From Pseudomonadota bacterium (GTDB taxonomy: Bacteria; Pseudomonadota; Alphaproteobacteria; Rickettsiales; SXRF01), in assembly GCA_963205195.1 (NCBI GenBank), contig CAUJHR010000022.1, positions 56,221 to 120,220 on the forward strand: 64,000 nt of DNA. The letters are read 5' to 3'. The notes under the pieces are model-generated. The model ran no database searches. It had not been told where the DNA came from and was given only the letters and a program-made list of their open reading frames with translations. Shown piece by piece: positions 15,201-24,136 of the stretch (position 1 is its first letter; every line of letters begins with the position of its first letter). A program made the translations under genes and the position numbers.

Positions 15201-15240
15201 AATTACTCAAACATAAGATTCCCGCCTTCGCGGGAATGAC
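14872..15240. mobile_element. Candidate miniature element: GIY-YIG gene with 27-bp perfect terminal inverted repeats
   Basis: Bases 14872-14898 and 15214-15240 are exact reverse complements over 27 bp. Each end contains the 20-bp palindrome ATTCCC-N8-GGGAAT (14875-14894 and 15218-15237). The 315 bp between hold essentially only the nuclease gene, whose last four codons and stop extend past the left end. I see no target-site duplication of obvious length. Mobility is inferred from structure and not shown. Confidence 0.55.
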
Positions 15241-15249
15241 AAATAAAAA

Positions 15250-16986
15250 TTATTTAGCCCATTCCACATTAAGTGCGTCAACTGCCGCCTGTTTTACGTT
15301 GGCAATGCCATATCGTGTGCAGAAATCACCGAATTCTTCGCCTACGTTGCGTTTTTCATTCCATAGTGCGAACATTGGTGAGAGGGCTTTTGCTATGCCG
15401 TCATATGGAACTTTATCGAATATTTTTTCGTTAAGGCGAGTACCTGAGAAATCACCGCCTATATGCAGGGCGTAATGGTCGGGCATGCGGCCAATAATAC
15501 CTATATCGCCAATGGTTGGGCGTGAGCAACCGTTAGGGCAACCGGCTATGCGGATGGAGATTTTCTCTTCACGCACCCCGTGTTTTTCCATTTCCTTTTC
15601 AATTTCTGCAACCAATGGATCGCGCACGCGCTCGGCTTCGGCTAGTGCTTTGCCGCAGGTGGGATAGGCAACGCAGGCCATCATATGGCGGTCTGCTGAG
15701 GTTATATCGTTTGCGAGTTTTATACCATGTTCGCGCAGAATCTTTTCAATAGCGATCTTCTCTGTGGCTTCAATATCGCACAGGATTATATTCTGGTCGG
15801 CAGTCAGGGCTATATCCATACCATATTCCAAAACAACAGCGCGGATTCCGCTGCGGATAGCCTCATTCTCGCGATCAATTATGCGCCCGCTGGAAATAGG
15901 TATGCCCAGAAACCACTTGCCATCCAGCTGGTCATGCCAGCCCATATGGTCTTCGACAGCGAATTTATTCATGGGTTTTGGCAATTCCATTTCGCGGCCT
16001 ATATATTTTTCCAGCTCATGCTTAGCCCAGGCTTCACCTTTTTCGGCGATGACATATTTAAGGCGAGCATGCTGGCGGTCTGTGCGGTCACCATGGTCGC
16101 GCTGCAGTTTTATCACAGCCTCGGTTGCCGGTATCAGCAGCTCCTTGGGCACATAAATTACGGGGGTTGCAAGGCGAGCATATGTTTTCGGGCTGTTATG
16201 CTTAAGCCCTAATCCGCCGCCGAGCGCGAAGTTATAACCCACATGTTCCTGCCCATCAAATAGCGACAAAATTGCAAGGTCATTGGAGAGGACATCCATG
16301 CAGTTATCTTTGGGGTCGGCGAGGGCGATCTTGAATTTGCGCGGCATGTATGTGTTGCCGTATAACGGTTCGGCGACATCTGAAGTGTTAGGAGTGGGAT
16401 TGAATTTATATTCATGCACTTTTTCGCCGTTGTTCCAGACCTCATAATAGCTGTTGGTTTTTGGCGCGCAGTGCGAGGCAAGCAAAAAGCAATCGGCTTC
16501 CAGTTTTGCGTGGATATTATCTTTTATGGGTGCGGGGCACATTATGATGTTGCGGGTTATATCGCCGCAGCCGCCAAGAGTTGAAAGCATCAAATGGTTG
16601 ATGTCGCGGATAAGCGGCTTCATCCCCACTTTTTTTATGCAGTGGAACTGGAATGTTTCGCGGGTAGTTATGCGAAGCGTGCCATTGGCGTATTTTTCAG
16701 CAAGCACATCAAGTGCGATATATTGCGCGGCGGTCAGCCTTCCACCGGGGCATTTAAGCCGCACCATGAATTCATATTCTTTATCCAGCCCGGCTTTTTT
16801 GCGCTGCGTTGCGCTGTCACGGTCATAACCAAAATAGCTGCCGTGGAATTTCAGAAGCTCATAAGTTTCGTCACTCACCTGTTCGCTGGAACTGTCGTCA
16901 AGCTCTTCGGAAATCCTGCCTTTTAGATTATGGCTTTCGAGTTTTATAGTTTCGGTACCTGAAAGCTTTTTGACTATTTCAGTCAT
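15250..16986 (-). CDS. cysI: Assimilatory sulfite reductase haemoprotein beta subunit (CysI)
   Basis: 578 residues; reduces sulfite to sulfide by six electrons at a siroheme coupled to a [4Fe-4S] cluster. The cluster and siroheme cysteines are in CVAYPTCGKALAEAER and GCPNGCSRPTIGDIG. First gene of the minus-strand sulfate operon. No CysJ reductase is encoded nearby; the operon ends instead with a giant FAD/Fe-S oxidoreductase that could supply electrons. A palindromic repeat and the GIY-YIG cassette follow directly. Confidence 0.96.
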   Translation of the reverse strand: MTEIVKKLSGTETIKLESHNLKGRISEELDDSSSEQVSDETYELLKFHGSYFGYDRDSATQRKKAGLDKEYEFMVRLKCPGGRLTAAQYIALDVLAEKYANGTLRITTRETFQFHCIKKVGMKPLIRDINHLMLSTLGGCGDITRNIIMCPAPIKDNIHAKLEADCFLLASHCAPKTNSYYEVWNNGEKVHEYKFNPTPNTSDVAEPLYGNTYMPRKFKIALADPKDNCMDVLSNDLAILSLFDGQEHVGYNFALGGGLGLKHNSPKTYARLATPVIYVPKELLIPATEAVIKLQRDHGDRTDRQHARLKYVIAEKGEAWAKHELEKYIGREMELPKPMNKFAVEDHMGWHDQLDGKWFLGIPISSGRIIDRENEAIRSGIRAVVLEYGMDIALTADQNIILCDIEATEKIAIEKILREHGIKLANDITSADRHMMACVAYPTCGKALAEAERVRDPLVAEIEKEMEKHGVREEKISIRIAGCPNGCSRPTIGDIGIIGRMPDHYALHIGGDFSGTRLNEKIFDKVPYDGIAKALSPMFALWNEKRNVGEEFGDFCTRYGIANVKQAAVDALNVEWAK

Positions 16987-17050
16987 ATTTTTTATCCTGA
17001 TTATATGGGGATTGTGAATTTATATGTAGTATAGCATTATTTCAATAATT

Positions 17051-17095
17051 ATTTGTATAATTTTATATATTACAAATATCCAATGTTAATATTGG
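17051..17095. promoter_or_regulatory. Inverted repeats upstream of cysI
   Basis: ATTTGTA/TACAAAT (17051-17057 and 17071-17077) and CCAAT-N6-ATTGG (17080-17095) lie 65-110 bases upstream of the cysI start in an AT-rich gap. They could be operator sites for a sulfur regulator. I see no SAM riboswitch fold here. Confidence 0.3.
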
Positions 17096-17098
17096 TTA

Positions 17099-17848
17099 TT
17101 ATTTTATATAATACAGTATATTAATTGACTGAGGATATATAACTCCTAAAAACAAGGCAATGGCAAGCGCTGGACCGAAGGGGAAAACCGGGCCTTTTCC
17201 AAGTGCGCGCCAGGCAAGGCCCAGCAATACACCTAATATTCCAGAAAGTAATAAAAATCCGGGTATTGCTTCTAAATTAAGCCACACTCCAGCCACAGCA
17301 AAAAATTTAACATCGCCATAGCCAAGCATGGTTCGTCCGCGCATTTTGCTGTAGCCGTAATGCAGTAGCATTGCCAGCCCCGTCATCAGCCCGAAACCCC
17401 AGAGTATGTCAGGATTTAGCGCGCCATTTATATAGCGGTAAGCAAAAGCCAGAGGCAGCAATATCACATGCACGCAATCGGGGATTATGAAATGCTCAAG
17501 GTCGGCCACTATCATTATCATCAGCATAACAGACGTTGCAGAGAGTATAAAAAATTCTGGAGTGATGGAGAATTTAAGGTAAATAAACGAGAATAAACCA
17601 GCAGTTATGATTTCTATAATAGGATAACGGATAGATATTTTCGCGGAGCAATACCGGCATTTCCCGCCAGAAAACAGCCATGAAAATACGGGGAATAAAT
17701 CCTTAAATCCAAGTTTCTTGTCACATTTCGGGCAGTAGGATGGCTTGCTTACCACGTCCTGCTCAAGCGGCAGCCGGTAGCTCGCGCAGGTTATGAAACT
17801 GCCAAAAACCAGCCCGGCACAGACAACTATGAAAAATTCAAAAAGCAA
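17099..17848 (-). CDS. Type IV prepilin peptidase (A24 family, PilD/GspO-like)
   Basis: 249-residue inner-membrane aspartic peptidase that cleaves and N-methylates prepilins. It has an N-terminal FGSFITCASYRLP, two zinc-like pairs (CPKC and CRYC) and the catalytic GYGDVK, with about seven membrane segments. The start is TTG at 17846-17848, with aagga 7 bases upstream; no in-frame ATG is better placed. A prepilin-like substrate is encoded about 5.4 kb away (23235). No pilus assembly operon is present in this window. Confidence 0.92.
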   Translation of the reverse strand: MLFEFFIVVCAGLVFGSFITCASYRLPLEQDVVSKPSYCPKCDKKLGFKDLFPVFSWLFSGGKCRYCSAKISIRYPIIEIITAGLFSFIYLKFSITPEFFILSATSVMLMIMIVADLEHFIIPDCVHVILLPLAFAYRYINGALNPDILWGFGLMTGLAMLLHYGYSKMRGRTMLGYGDVKFFAVAGVWLNLEAIPGFLLLSGILGVLLGLAWRALGKGPVFPFGPALAIALFLGVIYPQSINILYYIK

Positions 17849-17950
17849 TGCCGTATCCTTATATTTCCTATTGGCAAGTGGATTAACTAGTTATAAAACT
17901 AGTTTATGGCACAGAAGCCATTACAAAATCATTAACCGAGGAAAAATAAA

Positions 17951-18184
17951 ATGCCAATGCAGGCGGCAGAGATAGAGCTATTGGTAAAGAAGGCGCTTCC
18001 TGATGCTAACATCCATCTTGTTGATACGGCAGGTGATAACGACCATTACAGCATTACGGTAGAATCGGCGGCGTTTGCCGGAAAGAGCCGCGTTGAGCAG
18101 CACAGAATGGTTATGGGTGCGCTTGGCGGCGACATGGGCGGGAAGCTGCACGCATTGTCGGTTACAACAAAAGTGATTAAATAA
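17951..18184 (+). CDS. bolA: BolA family protein
   Basis: 77-residue BolA with the core ...DHYSITVESAAFAGKSRVEQHRMVMGAL. BolA proteins partner with monothiol glutaredoxins to bind or pass on [2Fe-2S] clusters. The CGFS glutaredoxin gene follows 11 bases later, the classic pair. A gaggaaa Shine-Dalgarno lies upstream. Confidence 0.94.
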   Translation: MPMQAAEIELLVKKALPDANIHLVDTAGDNDHYSITVESAAFAGKSRVEQHRMVMGALGGDMGGKLHALSVTTKVIK

Positions 18185-18195
18185 AGGAATGAAAT

Positions 18196-18537
18196 ATGAC
18201 CAACCCGGTATTTGATGAAATTAAAAAAGATTTAAGTGAAAACGATATAGTGCTTTATATGAAAGGCACGAAGCAGATACCGCAGTGCGGATTTTCTGCA
18301 ACCGTTGCCCAGGTTTTAGAGCGTCTTGGAGTTGGGGCGTATAAGGATGTTAATGTGCTTGCCAGCCCGGAAATACGGGAAGGCATCAAGGAATTCACTA
18401 ACTGGCCGACCATCCCACAGCTTTATGTTAAAGGCGAATTTATCGGCGGCTGCGACATTGTGCGTGAAATGTACCAAAGCGGCGAGCTACAGCAGCTACT
18501 TAAAGAAAAGGGAATTGCCTGCAAGGATGCGGCTTAG
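18196..18537 (+). CDS. grxD: Monothiol glutaredoxin, Grx4/GrxD type (CGFS)
   Basis: 113 residues with the CGFS active site in [29 protein letters not shown] for glutathione binding, and a typical C-terminus. It assembles and delivers [2Fe-2S] clusters with BolA, which is encoded directly upstream. An aaggaatg Shine-Dalgarno precedes the start. The next gene is convergent. Confidence 0.96.
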   Translation: MTNPVFDEIKKDLSENDIVLYMKGTKQIPQCGFSATVAQVLERLGVGAYKDVNVLASPEIREGIKEFTNWPTIPQLYVKGEFIGGCDIVREMYQSGELQQLLKEKGIACKDAA

Positions 18538-18550
18538 GATAAATATACTG

Positions 18551-18988
18551 CTAGCGGCGCTGATAATAACTTGAATTCTCTTCAGTAAGGCGAACTTTGC
18601 CAGGAAGTTTTTTCCCGGAGTCGATTATTGTTTGAATTCTATCTGCAGGAGGCGGGGTGAATTCCTTAAGGATATTCCTGACCTCGCCGCTTTTATCAGC
18701 TTCTAAGAGCTTAGTTACAAATTTATTTTTCCTAAGCAATTCCTGACCAGCTTCAGTTTCCTGTAAAGCTTGGGTTATTATTGCTGTTGTGGCAGGGTTT
18801 TTTTCCAGTAAAATGTCGATGATCTTGGTATCTGCCAATAATTCCTTGCCTTTGGGAGAATCTTTTAAAGCATGTGCCAGCATAAGCGCAGAATTGTCTG
18901 ATAACTGATTTACAAAAGATGGTGTTATAGATTTATCCCAATCCTTGGTGCTTAATAATTCCCTGAAATTAACATCCTGCTGTGGCAT
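18551..18988 (-). CDS. Uncharacterised helical repeat protein
   Basis: 145 residues without signal peptide or membrane segment. I do not recognise a family. It contains two tandem copies of a roughly 32-residue unit: LAHALKDSPKGKELLADTKI then ITQALQETEAGQELLRKNKF, each followed by a leucine-rich helix. The pattern resembles degenerate ankyrin- or HEAT-like helical repeats. It stands alone between grxD (convergent) and lepA. Confidence 0.7.
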   Translation of the reverse strand: MPQQDVNFRELLSTKDWDKSITPSFVNQLSDNSALMLAHALKDSPKGKELLADTKIIDILLEKNPATTAIITQALQETEAGQELLRKNKFVTKLLEADKSGEVRNILKEFTPPPADRIQTIIDSGKKLPGKVRLTEENSSYYQRR

Positions 18989-19061
18989 CGCATTACCTTT
19001 TGGTTATTGTTATCAAGAGCTAGAATATCGCTTAAAATTATTAATGTAAAGTAATCTTTGC

Positions 19062-20864
19062 CTATTCGTCGCCCATTTTAAGGGCGGAGAGGAAGGCGCT
19101 CTGCGGAATATTGACGTTGCCGATCTCGCGCATCTTCTTTTTACCCTTTTTCTGCTTTTCCAGTAGTTTACGCTTGCGGGTTATGTCGCCGCCGTAACAT
19201 TTGGCAAGAACGTCCTTACGCATGGCAGAAATAGTTTCACGAGCAATAATTTTGCCGCCAATAGCTGCCTGAATGGGAATTGCGAACATATGCTTTGGTA
19301 TCAGGTCTTTTAAGCGTTCACACAAGCGGCGGCCACGGAAATCAGCCTGTGAACGGTGAACGATGAGTGCCAGCGCATCAACCGGCTCACCATTTACCAG
19401 TATGTTCATTTTCACTAAGTCTGATTCAGCGTAATCGGTTATCTCGTAATCAAAGCTGGCATAACCCTTGGAGCAGGATTTCAGGCGGTCATAAAAATCG
19501 AATACCACCTCATTGAGCGGTAGCTTGTAAACTGCCATCGCACGGCTGCCGACATAGGTAAGATTTTCCTGCACCCCGCGCTTTTCAGTGCATAGTGCCA
19601 GTACGTTGCCGAGATATTCGTCAGGCGTCATGATGGTTGCGCGTATCCAAGGCTCTTTTATATGGTCGATCTTGGTAACATCCGGCATATCATTGGGATT
19701 ATGCAGCTCGATCTCATCGCCATTGGTCAGGATAATTTTGTAAACCACGCTGGGTGCGGTGGTTATCAGGTCGAGGTCAAACTCGCGCTCAAGGCGCTCC
19801 TGTATAATTTCCAGATGGAGCATCCCAAGGAAGCCGCAGCGGAAACCAAAACCCAGCGCGGTTGAGCTTTCAGTTTCAAATTCAAAGCTGGCATCGTTGA
19901 GGCGCAGTTTGGCAAGAGAATCTTTAAGATGCTCAAACTCGCTGGCATCAGTAGGATATAGCCCGCAGAACACTACAGATTGTGATGGTTTAAAGCCGGG
20001 AAGCGGGGAATCACACGGGCGGCGGTCTTCGGTTATAGTGTCGCCTACATTACAGTCCGCCACTTGTTTGATGCCGGTTATGATATAACCAACCTCGCCG
20101 GGGGTGAGTTTTTCGACGGCTACTTTTTTTGGAGTGAAAACTCCGAGCTGGTCAACATTCTGGGTGCCGCCATTGCTCATCATGCGGATTTTCATGCCGC
20201 GGGACAATGTCCCGTCCTTTATCCGCACCAGGATTATCACACCCAGGTAAGTATCATACCAGCTATCAACCAGCATGGCCTTTAGAGGTGCGCTGGCATC
20301 GCCAGCGGGTGCTGGCAGGCGGGTGACTATCGCTTCCAGCACATCCTCAATTCCAAGGCCGCTTTTGGCGGAAATCGGCACGGAATTGCTGGCGTCAATG
20401 CCGATAACTTCCTCGATCTGGGCTTTGGCGCGCTCAATATCAGCGGCGGGCAGGTCAATTTTGTTAAGTACCGGAACCATTTCATGCCCGGCATCCATGG
20501 CTTTATATACGTTAGCAAGTGTCTGCGCCTCTACACCCTGCGAAGCATCAACCACCAAGAGCGACCCTTCACATGCGGCAAGGCAGCGCGAAACCTCATA
20601 ACCGAAATCCACGTGCCCTGGCGTGTCCATAAGGTTGAGCATATAGGTCTTGCCGTCTTTGGCCTTGTATTTAAGGCGCACGGTCTGGGCTTTTATGGTA
20701 ATACCGCGCTCTTTCTCAATTTCCATGGAATCAAGCACCTGTGCCGACATTTCACGGCTTTCCAGCCCTCCGCAAAACTCAATGAGGCGGTCAGCGAGCG
20801 TAGATTTCCCATGATCAATATGGGCAATAATCGAGAAGTTGCGGATTAAGGACAGGTCGGTCAT
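19062..20864 (-). CDS. lepA: Elongation factor 4 (LepA), ribosome back-translocase GTPase
   Basis: 600 residues from the ATG at 20864, which overlaps the upstream methyltransferase stop as ATGA; a longer frame exists, but the family starts with [22 protein letters not shown]. Also present are [21 protein letters not shown], and the LepA C-terminal domain ending [10 protein letters not shown]. It helps stalled or mistranslocated ribosomes. It is the downstream member of a two-gene operon. Confidence 0.97.
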   Translation of the reverse strand: MTDLSLIRNFSIIAHIDHGKSTLADRLIEFCGGLESREMSAQVLDSMEIEKERGITIKAQTVRLKYKAKDGKTYMLNLMDTPGHVDFGYEVSRCLAACEGSLLVVDASQGVEAQTLANVYKAMDAGHEMVPVLNKIDLPAADIERAKAQIEEVIGIDASNSVPISAKSGLGIEDVLEAIVTRLPAPAGDASAPLKAMLVDSWYDTYLGVIILVRIKDGTLSRGMKIRMMSNGGTQNVDQLGVFTPKKVAVEKLTPGEVGYIITGIKQVADCNVGDTITEDRRPCDSPLPGFKPSQSVVFCGLYPTDASEFEHLKDSLAKLRLNDASFEFETESSTALGFGFRCGFLGMLHLEIIQERLEREFDLDLITTAPSVVYKIILTNGDEIELHNPNDMPDVTKIDHIKEPWIRATIMTPDEYLGNVLALCTEKRGVQENLTYVGSRAMAVYKLPLNEVVFDFYDRLKSCSKGYASFDYEITDYAESDLVKMNILVNGEPVDALALIVHRSQADFRGRRLCERLKDLIPKHMFAIPIQAAIGGKIIARETISAMRKDVLAKCYGGDITRKRKLLEKQKKGKKKMREIGNVNIPQSAFLSALKMGDE

Positions 20865-22045
20865 CTTACAAAACTTGCGGCTATTTCTAAGTGGGGACTC
20901 CAAACAAACTGGTCGATAGCTAATGTATCTTTGAGCGTAAATCCAGCATTTTTTAGGATGCGGGCATCACGTGCGAAGGTTGCGGGATTGCAAGAAACCA
21001 TAATTACGCTTTTTATATCTGAAGCGGCTAGCTGTTCACACTGGGCTTTGGCGCCGGAGCGCGGCGGGTTTATAACCACCGCATCGTAGCCTTTTAATTC
21101 ATCCGCACTGAAGGGTTTAGTAAATAAATTGCGTTTTTCGGCGGTCAGGCGCATATTATTACTGCGAGCGGCATGGCGCAGGTTGGATACCATGATCAAA
21201 TGGTCGTCGGCAGCGTGAACAGTAGTATTTTCTGCCAGTGCGATGCTATAAGTACCTATTCCGCAGAATAGATCGAGGATGCGTTTTTTGCCTGCGGTTC
21301 CTGCTAGCGCAAATTCGGTCAGCAGTCTTTGCCCTTCGCTGGTAGCTTGCAAGAAGGCGTCATGCGGCAGGTTAATTTCGATAGCGCCAAGTCGCATGGC
21401 CAGGTAGCTGTTTTCTATGGTTGCCAGAGGTACAGCCCGGCTATCTGCTATGCTTATGCGGGTAAGTTTAAGCGCATCTGCTATATGTTTCAGCTCGGAC
21501 TCCATTATATTCTGGGCAGGCGGTTTGGCGGTCCTGGATAAAGATAGTATCAGCTCAATACCGCTATCGGCGGAGGTTAAACTTACTGATTCTATATCGC
21601 GTACGAAAGGCAGCGCTCCCAGCAAATCCTGCAGTAAGGGCAGGATTTTCTGCAATTGCGGGGCTAAAATAAGGCAATTAGAAATTGCGACTTTAACATG
21701 GCTGCGGTTACCCAAGTAAGCCAGCGACCATTTGCCATTTTCCTTGAGCAGTTTGAATTCAGTACGGCGGCGGGAGGCGGGAAGAAGGAAATGTGTGTTG
21801 AATTCTGGAATTTCAAACCCGGCCTGCTTGAGCGAATTGCTGACAATGCGGGTTTTGAACCTGCGATATTGGGAGTCTTCCATCTGTTGCATAGTGCAGC
21901 CACCGCAAGCGGAAAAATGCGGGCATGGGGCACTTATACGATTCGCACCCGCTTCAATTATATCAATTATTTCAGCACGTATAGCATCGCTGGTTTCATG
22001 ATTGATGCGTACGCGCAATAAATCACCTGTCACCGATTTAGGCAC
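20861..22045 (-). CDS. Class I SAM-dependent RNA m5U methyltransferase (RlmD/TrmA family)
   Basis: 394 residues from GTG 22045. It has the Fe-S cysteines [13 protein letters not shown] motif [22 protein letters not shown], and the catalytic cysteine in [13 protein letters not shown]. It likely makes 5-methyluridine in 23S rRNA. The frame stays open upstream to about 22120 and encodes a clear TRAM-like beginning (IEVKIESLGGLGDGIG), but no ATG, GTG or TTG lies between it and the in-frame TAA five codons further upstream. The true start may therefore be a rare ATC or ATA codon. The stop overlaps lepA. Confidence 0.9.
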   Translation of the reverse strand: MPKSVTGDLLRVRINHETSDAIRAEIIDIIEAGANRISAPCPHFSACGGCTMQQMEDSQYRRFKTRIVSNSLKQAGFEIPEFNTHFLLPASRRRTEFKLLKENGKWSLAYLGNRSHVKVAISNCLILAPQLQKILPLLQDLLGALPFVRDIESVSLTSADSGIELILSLSRTAKPPAQNIMESELKHIADALKLTRISIADSRAVPLATIENSYLAMRLGAIEINLPHDAFLQATSEGQRLLTEFALAGTAGKKRILDLFCGIGTYSIALAENTTVHAADDHLIMVSNLRHAARSNNMRLTAEKRNLFTKPFSADELKGYDAVVINPPRSGAKAQCEQLAASDIKSVIMVSCNPATFARDARILKNAGFTLKDTLAIDQFVWSPHLEIAASFVR

Positions 22046-22136
22046 AAATACAGGTTTGCCGGAATGGTTGCCAATTCCATCGCCCAGTCCGCCGAGCGAC
22101 TCTATTTTAACTTCTATGATTTGGGAGATAAAGTAC

Positions 22137-22325
22137 CTATGCGATTATGTCGGGATAAACAAACCGTTCAAGCATGGTGATTTTATCGCGCAGGGCAAGC
22201 TTGGTCTGTTTGAAGCGGCGGAGGGTGAATTCATCAAGGTTTCCCTCGTTTATCTGGTGATCCAGGTCGCGGTGTTGTGCGCGTAATGTTTCTAATTCTT
22301 TAATTTGTACGAGATCTTCATCCAT
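22137..22325 (-). CDS. YdcH/DUF465 family small protein
   Basis: 62 residues with the DUF465 pattern: LETLRAQHRDLDHQINE, FTLRRFKQTKLALRDKI. It is predicted to be a helical hairpin of unknown function. Its stop lies about 17 bases before the probable real beginning of the RNA methyltransferase frame, so the two may be translated together. Confidence 0.85.
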   Translation of the reverse strand: MDEDLVQIKELETLRAQHRDLDHQINEGNLDEFTLRRFKQTKLALRDKITMLERFVYPDIIA

Positions 22326-22386
22326 AATATTTTATCTGCCTGTAAATGTAATTTGCAATTCGTGACCAAAATACTCTCAGCCAGCC

Positions 22387-22412
22387 ATACCCTTTTATGG
22401 GAAAAGGGGTAT
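22387..22412. repeat. Inverted repeat in the gap before pgsA
   Basis: ATACCC-TTTT-ATGGG-AAAA-GGGGTAT forms a hairpin with about 10 paired bases. It lies in the 189-base gap 22326-22514 between the DUF465 gene and the end of pgsA. No T-run follows on the minus strand, so a terminator role is uncertain. Nothing else is seen in this gap. Confidence 0.35.
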
Positions 22413-22514
22413 AAAAGCAGTGCTATTATAGCAAAAAATTGCAACCATGACTACTAAATTTATGCTTAATTAACTATTTAGGCTTATTTTCTTCAGCCCC
22501 AACAGAGAATGGCA

Positions 22515-23084
22515 TTATTCTGCCATATGTTTCATGCCTATTTTCATATAAGCGTAGCCGGTTATAAGTGTTAATATTGCTGCAACCCACAGTAAAATAT
22601 GACCAATAATACTACAAAACCCTTCCTGGTTACCACCTCCAAGCAATAAAAGGAATATAGCCAGCATTTGGGCTGCGGTTTTGAATTTTGCGAGCTTGGA
22701 AACCGGCACACTTATACGTATCTCCGCCAGATATTCGCGTAGGCCGGAAACAAGTATCTCCCTGCATACTATGGCAATTGCCGGAAGCAGGTCGGCCTGC
22801 TTTGTCCAAACCATAAGTAACAAACAGGTTGCAACCAGAAGCTTATCGGCAATAGGGTCTAAAAAGCGGCCAATATTGGATTGCGCCTGCCATATACGCG
22901 CTGCGTATCCATCGAGCCAATCAGTAACTCCTGCCAATGCAAAAAGGAAAGCGGATATATAGTATCCCCAGTTCCCAAACATATCTGCCAGCAAAAATAC
23001 CAATATAAGAGCCGGGATTATGGCTATACGGAAATAGGTCAGGTAATTAGGTATGTTCTTTTTATGAAGATTCATATCTTGCAT
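22515..23084 (-). CDS. pgsA: CDP-diacylglycerol--glycerol-3-phosphate 3-phosphatidyltransferase
   Basis: 189-residue membrane enzyme making phosphatidylglycerol phosphate. The CDP-alcohol phosphotransferase signature DGYAARIWQAQSNIGRFLDPIADK is present, with its four aspartates. About five membrane segments are visible. The start may be 23084 or the Met three codons later (MNLHKKNIPNYLTYFR), which fits the family better. Confidence 0.93.
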   Translation of the reverse strand: MQDMNLHKKNIPNYLTYFRIAIIPALILVFLLADMFGNWGYYISAFLFALAGVTDWLDGYAARIWQAQSNIGRFLDPIADKLLVATCLLLMVWTKQADLLPAIAIVCREILVSGLREYLAEIRISVPVSKLAKFKTAAQMLAIFLLLLGGGNQEGFCSIIGHILLWVAAILTLITGYAYMKIGMKHMAE

Positions 23085-23234
23085 TAGTAAGTTTAGGTAT
23101 AATGCCAGGTTATATATATCAAAACCCGCAAATACACAATAACAGAGAGCAGGTGGCAGTATAAATTTTATTATTTATTAACTTTTTTGTAGTAGTATTA
23201 AATATTCAGTTATCCTTATGATATATAATTAATA

Positions 23235-24134
23235 ATGATAAAAAAAACTAATACCCCAATATACGTACATAATAAACGCAGCGGGTTTGCCCTCGTTGAG
23301 CTTGCGGTTGTATTAATTATTATCGGTTTTATCATCGCTGGTATTATAATTGGCAGGCAGCTTATTGAATCTGCGAAGCTCAGGGCTGTGATTACTGATG
23401 TTGAGCGCTATAATGCTGCAGCTCAAACCTTTAAAGCTAAATATGATTGCATAGCTGGCGATTGTACCAATGCCACCAAGTTCTTTGGTGCATATGGCAA
23501 TTGCTCTGGTTCCGATGGTGTTGAATATTTAGGGGATAAAACCTGTAATGGGAATGGTGATGGTAAAGTAAATTATAATACATCATCAGGCCCTAATTAT
23601 TGGAGATATGATGAGACAACTTTATTCTGGCAGCAGCTATATTTAGCCGGTGTTATAGAAAGCAGATATACCGGAGAAGTTAACTATGTACGGCCCTTAG
23701 CTCCAGGTGAAAATGTGCCAAAATCCAGTATTGAAGGCGGTTGTTATAGCGTTCATTATTCTGAAGAGGATTGGTGGGCCTCTCCTTACACATTGCCAGT
23801 AACCCCTATGATCTCAAACTTTTTTGCTATGGGAAATCCACGCGCCTGGTGGGGCAATGGGCCAGGTATGGGTTTATGCGGTGAAAACCTGCAGTCATTC
23901 AAAGCAGCCGATGCTTATAATATTGATAGTAAAATTGATGATGGGCAGCCTTTCACTGGAAATGTGCAGGTTCCAATAGAACGTTATGGCCCAATGTGGA
24001 ACCATTCCCTTACTACAGGAGGCTGTACTAATTCCAGGGCTGGCAGCACTTATCCTTATAATTCAAACCCTGCTATATATGATATAACTGCTGAAGAGAC
24101 CAGTTGCCAGCTATATATTAAGGGTGAATTTTAG
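23235..24134 (+). CDS. Type IV prepilin-like protein
   Basis: 299 residues. It has a class III signal: short basic leader ending RSG, then FALVELAVVLIIIGFIIAGIIIG, with the conserved glutamate at +5 after the cleavage point. The rest is a globular, cysteine-containing domain rich in Asn, Gly and Tyr that I do not recognise. It should be processed by the prepilin peptidase at 17099-17848. No other pilus genes adjoin it, so it may be an orphan pseudopilin or secreted minor pilin. Confidence 0.8.
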   Translation: MIKKTNTPIYVHNKRSGFALVELAVVLIIIGFIIAGIIIGRQLIESAKLRAVITDVERYNAAAQTFKAKYDCIAGDCTNATKFFGAYGNCSGSDGVEYLGDKTCNGNGDGKVNYNTSSGPNYWRYDETTLFWQQLYLAGVIESRYTGEVNYVRPLAPGENVPKSSIEGGCYSVHYSEEDWWASPYTLPVTPMISNFFAMGNPRAWWGNGPGMGLCGENLQSFKAADAYNIDSKIDDGQPFTGNVQVPIERYGPMWNHSLTTGGCTNSRAGSTYPYNSNPAIYDITAEETSCQLYIKGEF

Positions 24135-24136
24135 AC

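Noticed and set aside
14872..15240. Classical insertion sequence
   Set aside because: No transposase gene and no target-site duplication visible; only a GIY-YIG nuclease between the inverted repeats.
16987..17098. SAM riboswitch upstream of cysI
   Set aside because: No SAM-I or SAM-II core or pseudoknot pattern could be traced; only AT-rich inverted repeats.
20195..20215. GGGACAATGTCCC palindrome
   Set aside because: Lies in a conserved part of lepA, lacks the flanks of the palindromic repeat family, and the residues are normal for LepA.
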